From Microscillaceae bacterium (GTDB lineage: Bacteria > Bacteroidota > Bacteroidia > Cytophagales > Microscillaceae), in the NCBI GenBank assembly GCA_003483885.1, contig DMXI01000470.1:11744-75743 (forward strand): a stretch of DNA of 64,000 nt, read 5' to 3'. The notes under the pieces were generated by a model, which was given only the letters and a program-made list of their open reading frames with translations, did no database searches and had not been told where the DNA came from. A program made the translations under genes and the position numbers. Below are positions 8,578 to 16,839 of this stretch, in pieces (the stretch's first letter is position 1; each line of letters begins with the position of its first letter).

Positions 8578-9753
8578 TTAGAAAAAACTTTTAGTGGTTA
8601 CAATATGGTGCATATATACCCACCCACTCAAAACATGCCAAGTAAACGCTACTATAAGAATAAGGCTCTTATAATCATTAAAGCCCCACATTTTTATTCG
8701 GTTGTAAGCAAATGAGGCAAACACTAGGAATAATAAATAATTTACTAAGATCACCTGCCAATAAAGGTTGCCATGAGATGCATGTGACCCACTTTCGGCA
8801 AGTAACATACCTATTATAAATGCAAAGGCAAATAGCCACAACGTATACTGTAGAATGGTATTTTGCTTGATTTCTTTTTCGAAGAAAACTACACAAATAA
8901 TAGGGAAAAGGAGGCTTAAATAAATATCTATTGGAATGTTTTGACTATTTAAAGCTAAAATATAAAATGGACGTATGACAATTTCTGCTTTGCTACCTGT
9001 ATTATAAAGTTTTCCATAGATATTCATCTCATAAATGAGATAGTATTCTATGATTATGGTCAAGAAAACCAAAGTTGCTATGCCAAGACCAACCCAAAAC
9101 TTTTTATGCTTTATTCCATATTTGATAAGCAAAATCAAGGAAAATGCTGGGACAAAGGCAAATAAAAAGCTTGGTTTAATTAATAAATTAACAATGCTAA
9201 GTACTAGAATATATACGATGTTACTCGTTGATATTTGACTGTTTTTAATGAACTTTATTGATTGGTGAAAAAGTAATACTACAAAAGGCATAACTGCAAT
9301 GGAGGTTGAGTTATGCCATACATTACTAGCCATTTTACCTAAAAATAACCTCTCATGTGCAAAACTCTCTACCAATGGTGCTGCAAACAAAACCAAAAAA
9401 GTTATAAGTTGAAGTTCCTGTTTGGTTGCTACACTTTTTTCTTCAATATAGTTACTTTGTATCAAGCGATTGGAATACCAATATTTAAGAAAGAAGCAAA
9501 TAGCGAGAATGTATATAGCAACCTCATTGAGAACCTTAACGTCAGTGCTAAAACCTGAAAAAGCATAAATACAAGCAAAGTATAAAGGAGGGATAGGAAA
9601 CATTCCTGCCTTCAGGTAATTTATTGTATGAAGTGAGTGTGACTGAATGTCTGTAGCGATGTCTTTATGTATAATCTGCCAAAACATGTAAAAACTAAGC
9701 AGAAGTGACAAAACGCTAAAAATAAGTAATGAATATTTTTTCAAGTACTGCAT
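8578..9753 (-). CDS. Polytopic membrane protein, GT-C-like, of the glycan locus
   Basis: This 391-residue protein has roughly ten hydrophobic helices. An early loop carries DIATDIQSHSLHTINYLKAG followed by PIPPLYF. The Asp...His pattern plus a Pro-rich Tyr segment recalls GT-C transferases, but the sequence is not clearly related to the two larger paralogs. It lies 55 bp upstream of wecE in the same direction, so co-transcription is likely. No soluble catalytic domain is visible. The function is unassigned; a glycan transferase or polymerase is only the contextual guess. Confidence 0.7.
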   Translation of the reverse strand: MQYLKKYSLLIFSVLSLLLSFYMFWQIIHKDIATDIQSHSLHTINYLKAGMFPIPPLYFACIYAFSGFSTDVKVLNEVAIYILAICFFLKYWYSNRLIQSNYIEEKSVATKQELQLITFLVLFAAPLVESFAHERLFLGKMASNVWHNSTSIAVMPFVVLLFHQSIKFIKNSQISTSNIVYILVLSIVNLLIKPSFLFAFVPAFSLILLIKYGIKHKKFWVGLGIATLVFLTIIIEYYLIYEMNIYGKLYNTGSKAEIVIRPFYILALNSQNIPIDIYLSLLFPIICVVFFEKEIKQNTILQYTLWLFAFAFIIGMLLAESGSHASHGNLYWQVILVNYLLFLVFASFAYNRIKMWGFNDYKSLILIVAFTWHVLSGWVYMHHIVTTKSFF

Positions 9754-10034
9754 TTTTTCTTTCTAAAATAAATAAACATTACCAGGACTCAATTTGGATA
9801 AGTTTAAATCAATGATTTGAAGCTTATTAACAAAGTTACCCATATGTAAATGTGTCGTGATAATCTCTAATAATTCTCAAAATAGACGCTTGGTAATATA
9901 TTTATAATAGTTGTCTGTTTTTCTTTCAGGTTTGAATTGTTAGAGCATTTATTGACGATAATGTGTTTTTTCACAAAAAATGATTTATCTATCAATCCTT
10001 ACCTTAGGGCAAAAATTATCTGCTTAACAATGAT

Positions 10035-10946
10035 TTAAGGTTGATTTTCTAAAATAGCCAACCCAAAACCATATTTTCCGTGACTATTGCCATTATAAAG
10101 CATATATAAATCATTCTGATGATTAAAAACAAAAGGATAACAAATCATTTCACTATCCCACCCATCTACTGATACATCTATACCTGATTCTGTCTCTTTT
10201 CTTTGCCAATTAACTCCGTTATCTGAAAAACTATAACCTATTCTATATTTAGTACCAGTACCACTTCTATAAGAATACCACATATGATACCCATCATCAT
10301 TAATGATTACACTTGGCTTGGAAAACGCCTGAGCAACTCCAATTTCATATGGAATAGCAACTCCATGTTTTTTCCAGTTAATGGCATCATCAGATGTAGC
10401 GTATTTTATAGCATGAATCATTTCGCCATTACCTGCATCCCAAGTAATGGTACTACCATACCACATTTTGTATATCCCTTCATGAAACATTACAAAAGGA
10501 TAAGATAAGCTTACCTGATCTTCTTCATCAATGCCCATAAAAGGAGAGGCAGACAATACCTGGAGGTTTTGATTATTTATTAGGCGAAGTCGGCCAACAT
10601 CACCTCGCCAGTGTGCGTTTTTTGGAAATTGCCAACCCATAAACAGAATATAGTGCTGGTTATTTGCTTCATAACAGTTACCAATACTAATTCCATGAGA
10701 GTAAAAAGACTCTGAGTTGCCAAATGTAATAACAGGTTCTTTAGGGTAATTTATTACTTTATGTAAGTGAATATCAATATCTACATAACCAACTGACGAT
10801 TTATTTTCAATACTCCTTCCACTATAAAAAACACGATATACATTATCTCGGAGGTGAATAGCTAATGGGTTAGCTGCATGACTTTTTAGGTATGAATTAG
10901 CATTGTTTACTTCAAATACTTGCCCTAATTTGGTCCACTGTTGCAT
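10035..10946 (-). CDS. Five-bladed beta-propeller, GH43-like putative glycosidase
   Basis: This 303-residue protein has no signal peptide and repeated propeller-blade motifs: NPLAIHLRDNVYRVFYSGR, YPFVMFHEGIYKMWYGS, KPSVIINDDGYHMWYSYRSG and YPFVFNHQNDLYMLYNGN. This pattern of an aromatic 'M-W-Y' blade after an acidic/Gly turn is typical of GH43/GH32/GH130-type propellers and related proteins in polysaccharide loci. It is the last gene of the PhyH-WbqC-methyltransferase-acetyltransferase operon, with a 2-bp gap. Substrate and catalytic residues cannot be fixed by eye. A non-catalytic sugar-binding role is possible. Confidence 0.75.
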   Translation of the reverse strand: MQQWTKLGQVFEVNNANSYLKSHAANPLAIHLRDNVYRVFYSGRSIENKSSVGYVDIDIHLHKVINYPKEPVITFGNSESFYSHGISIGNCYEANNQHYILFMGWQFPKNAHWRGDVGRLRLINNQNLQVLSASPFMGIDEEDQVSLSYPFVMFHEGIYKMWYGSTITWDAGNGEMIHAIKYATSDDAINWKKHGVAIPYEIGVAQAFSKPSVIINDDGYHMWYSYRSGTGTKYRIGYSFSDNGVNWQRKETESGIDVSVDGWDSEMICYPFVFNHQNDLYMLYNGNSHGKYGFGLAILENQP

Positions 10947-10948
10947 AT

Positions 10949-11608
10949 TTAAAAATTTAGTTCATCACTTTTTTTGTTAAAAAGAGTAGTTTTTGCTGGC
11001 AAATATACGCCTTGCTCAACAGTGTCTTTTCCGATAATAGCACCAGCGGCTAAAAGTGTTTCTTTTTGTAAAATTACATTATTATGCAACGTAGCATTTA
11101 CACCTAAAAAACAATTAGAGTGAATTTCACAATGACCAGATATTACTACGTGGGAACTTACAAAGTTATGATCATGAATAGTTGAATGATGACCTATGTG
11201 ATTACCACTCCATAGGGTGACATTACTTCCAATCTTTACAAATGGTTGAATAGTATTGTCCTCAAAAATAAAACAATTATCTCCACACTCATATTGTGAC
11301 ATGTATGAGCATTTACTGCTGATGTAAGAGACTAGTTGATATCCTTTATTTTTGGCTGCATTGTATTTTGCTTCCCTTATTTTATTCATCTTTGAATAAC
11401 TCAAAGCCACAAACATTTGATATTCTGAAGGTGGATAAATATTTTCAATCTCTTCAAAAGGAATCACTGGTTTATCTTCAAAGCTGGTTTCCTTTAGATA
11501 ATCTCTATCAACTGTAAAAGCTACCACTTCGTGATTAGTATCAATCTGAAAATAATAGTTTGCAATTTGTGCGATATCACCCGTTCCAAAAATTACTATA
11601 TTTGCCAT
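10949..11608 (-). CDS. NeuD/PglD-like sugar O- or N-acyltransferase
   Basis: This 219-residue protein begins with a small nucleotide-sugar-binding Rossmann-like domain (MANIVIFGTGDIAQIA). It continues into a left-handed beta-helix with hexapeptide-like repeats (IGSNVTLWSGNHIGHHSTIH, IHSNCFLGVNATL). The likely catalytic His lies in the HIGHHSTIHDH region. Relatives transfer acetyl from acetyl-CoA to amino or hydroxyl sugars in surface glycans. It lies 13 bp after the methyltransferase and 2 bp before the propeller gene, so it belongs to one operon. The exact acceptor sugar is unknown. Confidence 0.85.
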   Translation of the reverse strand: MANIVIFGTGDIAQIANYYFQIDTNHEVVAFTVDRDYLKETSFEDKPVIPFEEIENIYPPSEYQMFVALSYSKMNKIREAKYNAAKNKGYQLVSYISSKCSYMSQYECGDNCFIFEDNTIQPFVKIGSNVTLWSGNHIGHHSTIHDHNFVSSHVVISGHCEIHSNCFLGVNATLHNNVILQKETLLAAGAIIGKDTVEQGVYLPAKTTLFNKKSDELNF

Positions 11609-11621
11609 AAATTGAGTTTTA

Positions 11622-12257
11622 TTACAGTTTTTTTACCAAGATTGTAAATTCATAAAGAGGATAATCATGTAATACTGCTACATACTTGGAGAAATTCTTT
11701 TTACAATAATCGAAAAAAAAGAATGGTTCAGCATAATATAAATTGTCACGCATATATTCCTTATCAGAATAACTAGTGAGCATATTAAATGCAAAACCTT
11801 TTGTGGCCAAAGAGTTGAATTGTTGAAGAGTATCTAAAATATAAGCTTGCCAATCTTGGTTTGAGTGATTAAGCTTAACATTAAAAATTCCACTCGCTAT
11901 AACATAATCGACTTTTGTAGAAGCAGGGTTGATTTGAGTAAACCATTGCGTAGAACTGTCATTACCATAAATTTCTTTTGCTTTAGAAATCATTTCTTCT
12001 GAAATATCATATCCGTGAAAAGAAAAGTTTTCAGGAAATTTATTTTTTAGATAAGCATACATAGAACCATAACCACAACCATAATCAAGAATTGAAAACT
12101 CTTGATTTGGAGAGTTTATAATGCTGGCCAATTGATTAAATCTTGTTTCTTGTGATTCAATCGAGTTCCAATCTACACCTTTAGGGGTTGCTCCAAAAGT
12201 TTGTAGTTTGTCAGTATAGTATTTATTTACATCCTCAACTATCTTGTCTTTGTCCAT
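11622..12257 (-). CDS. SAM-dependent methyltransferase (class I)
   Basis: This 211-residue protein contains the class I SAM-binding motif I LDYGCGYGSMYAYL near residue 77, with the acidic residue of motif II in FHGYDISEEMISKA and motif IV-like VDYVIASGIFN. It lies in a tight glycan-modification operon, 4 bp after wbqC-like. A sugar or small-metabolite O/N-methyltransferase is therefore likely, but the acceptor is not visible. No transmembrane segment is present. Confidence 0.85.
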   Translation of the reverse strand: MDKDKIVEDVNKYYTDKLQTFGATPKGVDWNSIESQETRFNQLASIINSPNQEFSILDYGCGYGSMYAYLKNKFPENFSFHGYDISEEMISKAKEIYGNDSSTQWFTQINPASTKVDYVIASGIFNVKLNHSNQDWQAYILDTLQQFNSLATKGFAFNMLTSYSDKEYMRDNLYYAEPFFFFDYCKKNFSKYVAVLHDYPLYEFTILVKKL

Positions 12258-12261
12258 CTTT

Positions 12262-12957
12262 TCAAAAGTTTTTCATATAGTTTGTAACTGCTGAGCCTAC
12301 ATTTAATATTAAATCTAATATAGTAACTCCGTGTACAAATGGGGAAAATAATTGAGGGTACTCTTTGTAACCTGAGTAATCTAAATAATGAACTTTAATC
12401 CCTTCTTGTTCAAAAAGTGATTCATCCATGTAATCCTTTGCAGCAGGTCCAGTATAATAATCGGTTCCTCCAATTTGCTTACATAAATCTACCAAACGTT
12501 CAGTCTTGCCTTCTACTAATGTAAAATCTGATGAGAACCGTATTGGGGTTTCAATCCCCAATATTTGATTAATACCTTTTAGAAAACGATAATTAATTAA
12601 ACTTAAATACTCCTCTTCACAATTCAAATATAGGTCTTCCAAAATATCATGATACTCTTTTATAAAGGGGGACTTGGCATAATTCACTTGGATACTTCGC
12701 CAATGTTTTTGCTTCCACTTGTTTTCACTTACTTTGGTATCCTTAATTGCTTGAAAGTACTTTCCTTTTACCTCTACTGGAATACTCAACCATTGTGTGC
12801 CTTGAGGAGTTTTAATTTGATTTCGATTTCGCCAGTCTCTTTTAGTATATTGCATATCATCATACAATATTACTTCATCTGCTAATTGAAATGAATCAAA
12901 ATATCCTTTCCAAGGAATATAGTTTGACTGGGTAATGATTACCTTTTTTTTACTCAT
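12262..12957 (-). CDS. WbqC-like family protein
   Basis: This 231-residue cytoplasmic protein shows WbqC hallmarks: IITQSNYIPWKGYFDSFQLA at the start, DEVILYDDMQYTKRDWRNRN, and IKDTKVSENKWKQKHWRSIQ. WbqC proteins occur in O-antigen and other glycan loci, often with methyltransferases and acetyltransferases as here. The biochemical role is not settled; involvement in sugar-amine or amino-acid attachment has been suggested. It starts 1 bp after the PhyH stop, implying translational coupling. Confidence 0.9.
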   Translation of the reverse strand: MSKKKVIITQSNYIPWKGYFDSFQLADEVILYDDMQYTKRDWRNRNQIKTPQGTQWLSIPVEVKGKYFQAIKDTKVSENKWKQKHWRSIQVNYAKSPFIKEYHDILEDLYLNCEEEYLSLINYRFLKGINQILGIETPIRFSSDFTLVEGKTERLVDLCKQIGGTDYYTGPAAKDYMDESLFEQEGIKVHYLDYSGYKEYPQLFSPFVHGVTILDLILNVGSAVTNYMKNF

Positions 12958-12958
12958 T

Positions 12959-13762
12959 TTAGGTTAGTTTATTTAGCCTTTTGGTTCGGTAGTCATCTAC
13001 ACTTGTTGGAGTTTGATATGGTACACCCAGTATTTTGGCCACTTTAGGGTCTAAGTGTTCCATTGTAGAGCAATAACTAGCCAAATCTATTTGTTGCTTT
13101 AAAATAGGTACAACAAACATATTGTTGATTCCATATCTAACATTGTCTGATAGATTTACACCTGCTCTATGATAAATCATACTGTCAAAAAAGATGATGG
13201 AACCCTTGGGGGCATTAACTTGTAATTGATTATCTTCAATAAATTTGGAATTAGGGAAATAATCAATTTGATGTGAATGCGGGAGTACAATAGTTGCCCC
13301 ATTAGACTCATTAAAATCAGTTATACAGAAAAAAGCATTAAAACCTAAAGGTTTGCTTATCACCCAATCTTGATAAGGTAAATCACGATGCCAAGATGTT
13401 TGGTGATGTTTACGTTGAGGACGATTGATAATGCCATTTTGTAGGTGCAAATGAAATACATTTCCAAGATATTTACTGGTAAGTTCCAGTACTAAATCGT
13501 GCATGAAAATTTTGAAAAATGTTTGATCATATAAAAAAGGCATCCTTACCATATCCAATTCCTTGATTTTAGCCAAGTTCTCTTTACCGAAGCTATCTTC
13601 CTGAGTTTGGTAAACTTGATCTAAAAGGCTTGCAATTTTATCACAAAACTCTTCTTCAATGATAGCTTCTTCAATGGAAAAGCCATTAATTCTTAGGTTT
13701 TCAAGATGACTATCTATTTTATTGTTCGTTTGTCTCTGATTTCTAATTCCATAACTTTCCAT
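12959..13762 (-). CDS. Phytanoyl-CoA dioxygenase (PhyH) family Fe(II)/2-oxoglutarate oxygenase
   Basis: This 267-residue protein has the facial-triad HxD in TSWHRDLPYQDW near residue 145 and the distal His in FFDSMIYHRAGVN, followed by Arg in NVRYGINNMF for 2-oxoglutarate. PhyH enzymes hydroxylate small metabolites or lipids. In a glycan locus it could hydroxylate a sugar substituent or fatty acyl group. It is the first gene of a five-gene operon and has a candidate promoter at 13827-13857. Confidence 0.85.
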   Translation of the reverse strand: MESYGIRNQRQTNNKIDSHLENLRINGFSIEEAIIEEEFCDKIASLLDQVYQTQEDSFGKENLAKIKELDMVRMPFLYDQTFFKIFMHDLVLELTSKYLGNVFHLHLQNGIINRPQRKHHQTSWHRDLPYQDWVISKPLGFNAFFCITDFNESNGATIVLPHSHQIDYFPNSKFIEDNQLQVNAPKGSIIFFDSMIYHRAGVNLSDNVRYGINNMFVVPILKQQIDLASYCSTMEHLDPKVAKILGVPYQTPTSVDDYRTKRLNKLT

Positions 13763-13826
13763 AATAATTATTTTTTAGTAGGACAATAGTTTTTTTATGC
13801 TATATGTAAATCCAGAGAGTAGAGAT

Positions 13827-13857
13827 CAAATGTATAAGTCTAGCCCTAAATCAACAA
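13827..13857 (-). promoter_or_regulatory. Candidate Bacteroidota promoter for the PhyH-WbqC operon
   Basis: On the minus strand, TTG (13855-13857) is followed by a 20-nt spacer and TACATTTG (13827-13834), matching TAnnTTTG. Transcription would start near 13820 and give a ~58-nt leader before the ATG at 13762. Confidence 0.5.
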
Positions 13858-13882
13858 TAAATTTATGCATAAATAGTAGCAA

Positions 13883-14839
13883 TTAATTTATATCATCTGT
13901 CATGTTTAATGCTTTATCTACTATAAACAATGGTCTTTGCTTAGTTTGCTCAAAGATTTTTCCAATGTAGATGGCACTTATGCCTATACTCGTAATAACC
14001 AAACCAGAAGTGAAAAGTACCAATACGGCCAAACTTGCCCAACCACTTTGAAAAGAGGCAATAAATGATCTGATAACAATATAGATACCAGCCAGGATAG
14101 AAATTGCTGATAAAATAAACCCCAAAACTATTGTGATACGTAATAATTTATCTGATTGAGAAGTAATACCATCAATAGCATGATTGACAAGTTTCTTGAA
14201 ATTGTATGAGCTTTTACCTTCATGTCTTTCTTTGTGTTCTACATTAATGTATCCAGATTCAAAGCCAAGCCATCTCAAAGCCATTAAATAATGTCTTCTG
14301 TAGTCTTTGTAATCTTTAAATGCATCTACAACTTTACGAGATATAATGCTAAAAGACCCTATATCTTTTGAGCTTGAGCGAGATTTGTTATCTACTAACC
14401 AATTAAAAAAAAGATTAAACCAATATGCTGTGATATTTTTGAATAATGAGTGTTTACGTTTTTCTTTAACTGTGTATACAATATCATACCCTTGTTTTGC
14501 TTTTGCAAATAGTTGAGAAATATAGATCGGATCATCTTGCAAATCACAATCCATAACAATAACCCATTGACCATCAGCATTTTCAAGTCCAGCTGTAATA
14601 GCATAATGTTGACCAAAGTTCCGACTAAACTTGATTCCTTTGACTCTTTTTTCCTTGGTACAGTTTCGCTCTATTGCCTCCCAGGAATTGTCTGGACTTC
14701 CATCCTCAACCAAAATAATTTCAAAGTTTTCAGTTATTTTACTTACTTCCTTTATAATACGTTCAACCAATAAATCTACGATCTTTTCAGCACCATAAAC
14801 AGGACTCACTATAGATATTAAAGGGGTATTTTTTTCCAT
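13883..14839 (-). CDS. GT2 family glycosyltransferase, DPM1/GtrB-type, membrane-anchored
   Basis: This 318-residue protein has an N-terminal GT-A domain: LISIVSPVYGAEK, VEDGSPDNSW and the DxD-type VMDCDLQDDP near residue 98. Two C-terminal transmembrane helices follow (about residues 235-258 and 270-295). Such enzymes (GtrB, ArnC, DPM1) transfer a sugar from a nucleotide donor to undecaprenyl phosphate at the inner membrane face, feeding GT-C transferases like those downstream. It is a close paralog of the protein at 15714-16643. It has its own promoter directly abutting the start codon. Confidence 0.93.
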   Translation of the reverse strand: MEKNTPLISIVSPVYGAEKIVDLLVERIIKEVSKITENFEIILVEDGSPDNSWEAIERNCTKEKRVKGIKFSRNFGQHYAITAGLENADGQWVIVMDCDLQDDPIYISQLFAKAKQGYDIVYTVKEKRKHSLFKNITAYWFNLFFNWLVDNKSRSSSKDIGSFSIISRKVVDAFKDYKDYRRHYLMALRWLGFESGYINVEHKERHEGKSSYNFKKLVNHAIDGITSQSDKLLRITIVLGFILSAISILAGIYIVIRSFIASFQSGWASLAVLVLFTSGLVITSIGISAIYIGKIFEQTKQRPLFIVDKALNMTDDIN

Positions 14840-14846
14840 AATGGCG

Positions 14847-14876
14847 CAAAAATAATCAATGCTTTATATTTAACAA
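14847..14876 (-). promoter_or_regulatory. Promoter placing transcription start at or next to the GT2 start codon
   Basis: On the minus strand, TTG (14874-14876), exactly 19 nt, then TATTTTTG (14847-14854) match TTTG-N19-TAnnTTTG. The -7 box ends 8 bp before the ATG (14839), so the message would be leaderless or nearly so. Confidence 0.65.
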
Positions 14877-15003
14877 TACTTTCGCTCAAGTAATCCTTGG
14901 GACTTAATTTCGACTTTTAACATTACCGAATTAAAATAACCGAGAAAGCATGTGTATGAATATACCAAACGAGGAATAAGTGATTTTTAGAGAGGCAAAA
15001 TAT

Positions 15004-15717
15004 CTACAACCAAAAATGATAAATGTTGGTGATTTTAGCCATTTCAAAACCCATTTTTTGATAAAAGTTACAGGCAATTTTATTGGCTTTTTGGGTAACT
15101 ACTTGTATCGTATTACTTTTAAGTAGTTGGCTTTCTTCAAAGGCTCTTTCTACAAGTTGAGTACCAATAGACTTTCTACGATAATTAAAGTCTACCGCCA
15201 AAATTTCAATATTAGTATCTTTGAGCCTGGTGTTTAAAGCCAATACTCCTGCAATTTGTTGCCCTACTTTGTATACCAAAACTTTGTCATCATTTTTACC
15301 CGTCACTGCATTCTGCATCCAAACGGTATACATTCTTTCAAATTCCTGATTTTTAAAGTTTTGATCTATATTAAAACGAGAGAATTTGCCACTTTGAATC
15401 GACAATCTCACAAGGTTGGAGTTAAGGGTGGCTTCTTGAAAATAATGAATATTGGGGCTTAAAGGACTAACATTTTCTAACAAAGAAGGGATATCATAAC
15501 AAAAAACAATTTTTTCATCTACTAAAATTCCTCCAAGTTCTATTGATTGTTGATTTATCAATTTTAATTCAGGTGGTATATAAGCGTAACAAAGTTGATA
15601 ACCTTCTTCCTTTCCAAATTTTATTGCCTGCTTGATGTCAAAATCAGCATTCAATATGTTAATCAGACCTGTTTTGTAACCAAAAAAATGACTGTCCCAC
15701 TCCAAAAAATGAATCAT
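15004..15717 (-). CDS. GNAT acetyltransferase, WecD-like
   Basis: The start is the ATG at 15715-15717, which overlaps the upstream GT2 stop as ATGA. A longer in-frame extension to 15840 would lie wholly inside that gene. The 237-residue protein begins MIHFLEWDSHFFGYKTG, as in WecD-type dTDP-fucosamine acetyltransferases, and has the acetyl-CoA loop FNYRRKSIGTQLVERAF and C-terminal CNFYQKMGFEMAK. WecD relatives N-acetylate the product of WecE, and an intact wecE lies 7 kb downstream, so the two may act in sequence. This functional link is inference. Confidence 0.85.
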   Translation of the reverse strand: MIHFLEWDSHFFGYKTGLINILNADFDIKQAIKFGKEEGYQLCYAYIPPELKLINQQSIELGGILVDEKIVFCYDIPSLLENVSPLSPNIHYFQEATLNSNLVRLSIQSGKFSRFNIDQNFKNQEFERMYTVWMQNAVTGKNDDKVLVYKVGQQIAGVLALNTRLKDTNIEILAVDFNYRRKSIGTQLVERAFEESQLLKSNTIQVVTQKANKIACNFYQKMGFEMAKITNIYHFWL

Positions 15718-16643
15718 CTCACTGAGTTTAGTTCTTCTTTGACAATGTATACTGGCCTTTTTTTGACACCATTGTGAATCTTTCCAATATATAAGCCAAG
15801 CACACCTATTGCCATAATAATTAAACCACCCAAAAACCAAACAGAATATAGAATACCGCTTAAAACTAATATTTTTGGGGCAGCTAGTATTTCATAAATC
15901 ACATAAAAAGCTGTTCCTAAGGTTATTATCCCACCAGTATAAATGATAAGGGTTAGGAGCTTGTTCGAGTTAATGAGTAAAATATTGAGAGCTAAATTAA
16001 AGAGATGAAATGGTTTGTAGGAGGTTTTGCCTTCTTTTCGTTCTGCGTGCTGAATGTTTAACTTTATTTGACGAAATCCAATCCACTGAACCATAGTTGG
16101 GAGAAACTTGATATGATCCTGCATTTGGCAAATAGCTCGTATTACCTTGATATGATAAATCCCAAAGTTAGCGACTTTAGTATCATGCGAGATACCCGAA
16201 AGATAAAACAGCAGCTTATAAAAAGTCCAGGAAAACAACCTTTTCAACCAAGAGTCTCTACGTTTATCACGCCGAGCCAATACCACATCGTAGCCCTCTT
16301 GGGCTTTATTATATAGGTTTATAATTTCTTCTGGGCGATCTTGCAAATCACAATCCATCACCACCACCCATTCGCCCTGCGCATGGTCAATACCTGCAGT
16401 AATGGCATAGTGCTGACCAAAATTACGACTTAGTTTGATCCCTACCACTCTTTTATCTTGTTGACAGTTCCGTTCAATGGCTTGCCAGGAGTTATCTGGG
16501 CTACCATCTTCTACTAGTATAATTTCAAAGTTTTCACTAATTTTATTTACTTCATTTGTAATACGTTCTACCAGCAAGTCTACAATTTTTTCGGCGCGGT
16601 ATACTGGACTCACAATACTCAATAAGGGTTTTGCTGCTTTCAT
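15714..16643 (-). CDS. GT2 family glycosyltransferase, DPM1/GtrB-type (paralog)
   Basis: This 309-residue paralog of the GT2 at 13883-14839 shares near-identical stretches such as ISENFEIILVEDGSPDNSW and a VMDCDLQDRP acidic motif near residue 98. Two C-terminal transmembrane segments follow (about residues 228-252 and 262-287). It probably loads a sugar onto undecaprenyl phosphate. It is the first gene of the glycan locus and is translationally coupled to the GNAT by a 4-bp overlap. Its promoter is again immediately upstream. Confidence 0.93.
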   Translation of the reverse strand: MKAAKPLLSIVSPVYRAEKIVDLLVERITNEVNKISENFEIILVEDGSPDNSWQAIERNCQQDKRVVGIKLSRNFGQHYAITAGIDHAQGEWVVVMDCDLQDRPEEIINLYNKAQEGYDVVLARRDKRRDSWLKRLFSWTFYKLLFYLSGISHDTKVANFGIYHIKVIRAICQMQDHIKFLPTMVQWIGFRQIKLNIQHAERKEGKTSYKPFHLFNLALNILLINSNKLLTLIIYTGGIITLGTAFYVIYEILAAPKILVLSGILYSVWFLGGLIIMAIGVLGLYIGKIHNGVKKRPVYIVKEELNSVR

Positions 16644-16649
16644 ACGACA

Positions 16650-16680
16650 CGAAAATAATCATTAATCCGTGCTTTGCAAA
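16650..16680 (-). promoter_or_regulatory. Promoter abutting the first GT2 gene
   Basis: The minus strand has TTTG (16677-16680), a 19-nt spacer and TATTTTCG (16650-16657), one mismatch from TAnnTTTG. The box ends 7 bp before the ATG at 16643. This is the same near-leaderless layout as the paralogous gene at 14839. Confidence 0.55.
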
Positions 16681-16839
16681 TAGTGAGAAAGGCGCAAAAA
16701 ACAAGTCATAACACCTCGTTTTAACATTATTTAACCTAAAAATATGGGTGTGTTACCTGGCAGAAATGCCTCAAAAACCAAAAATTCATTAATTTTGTTA
16801 GGACAGAATTAAGAAACACTAAACTTAGCTGTAAATATT

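Noticed and set aside
15718..15840. N-terminal extension of the GNAT gene to 15840
   Set aside because: It lies wholly inside the upstream GT2 gene, and the family start MIHFLEWDSHFFGY begins at 15717 with an ATGA overlap.
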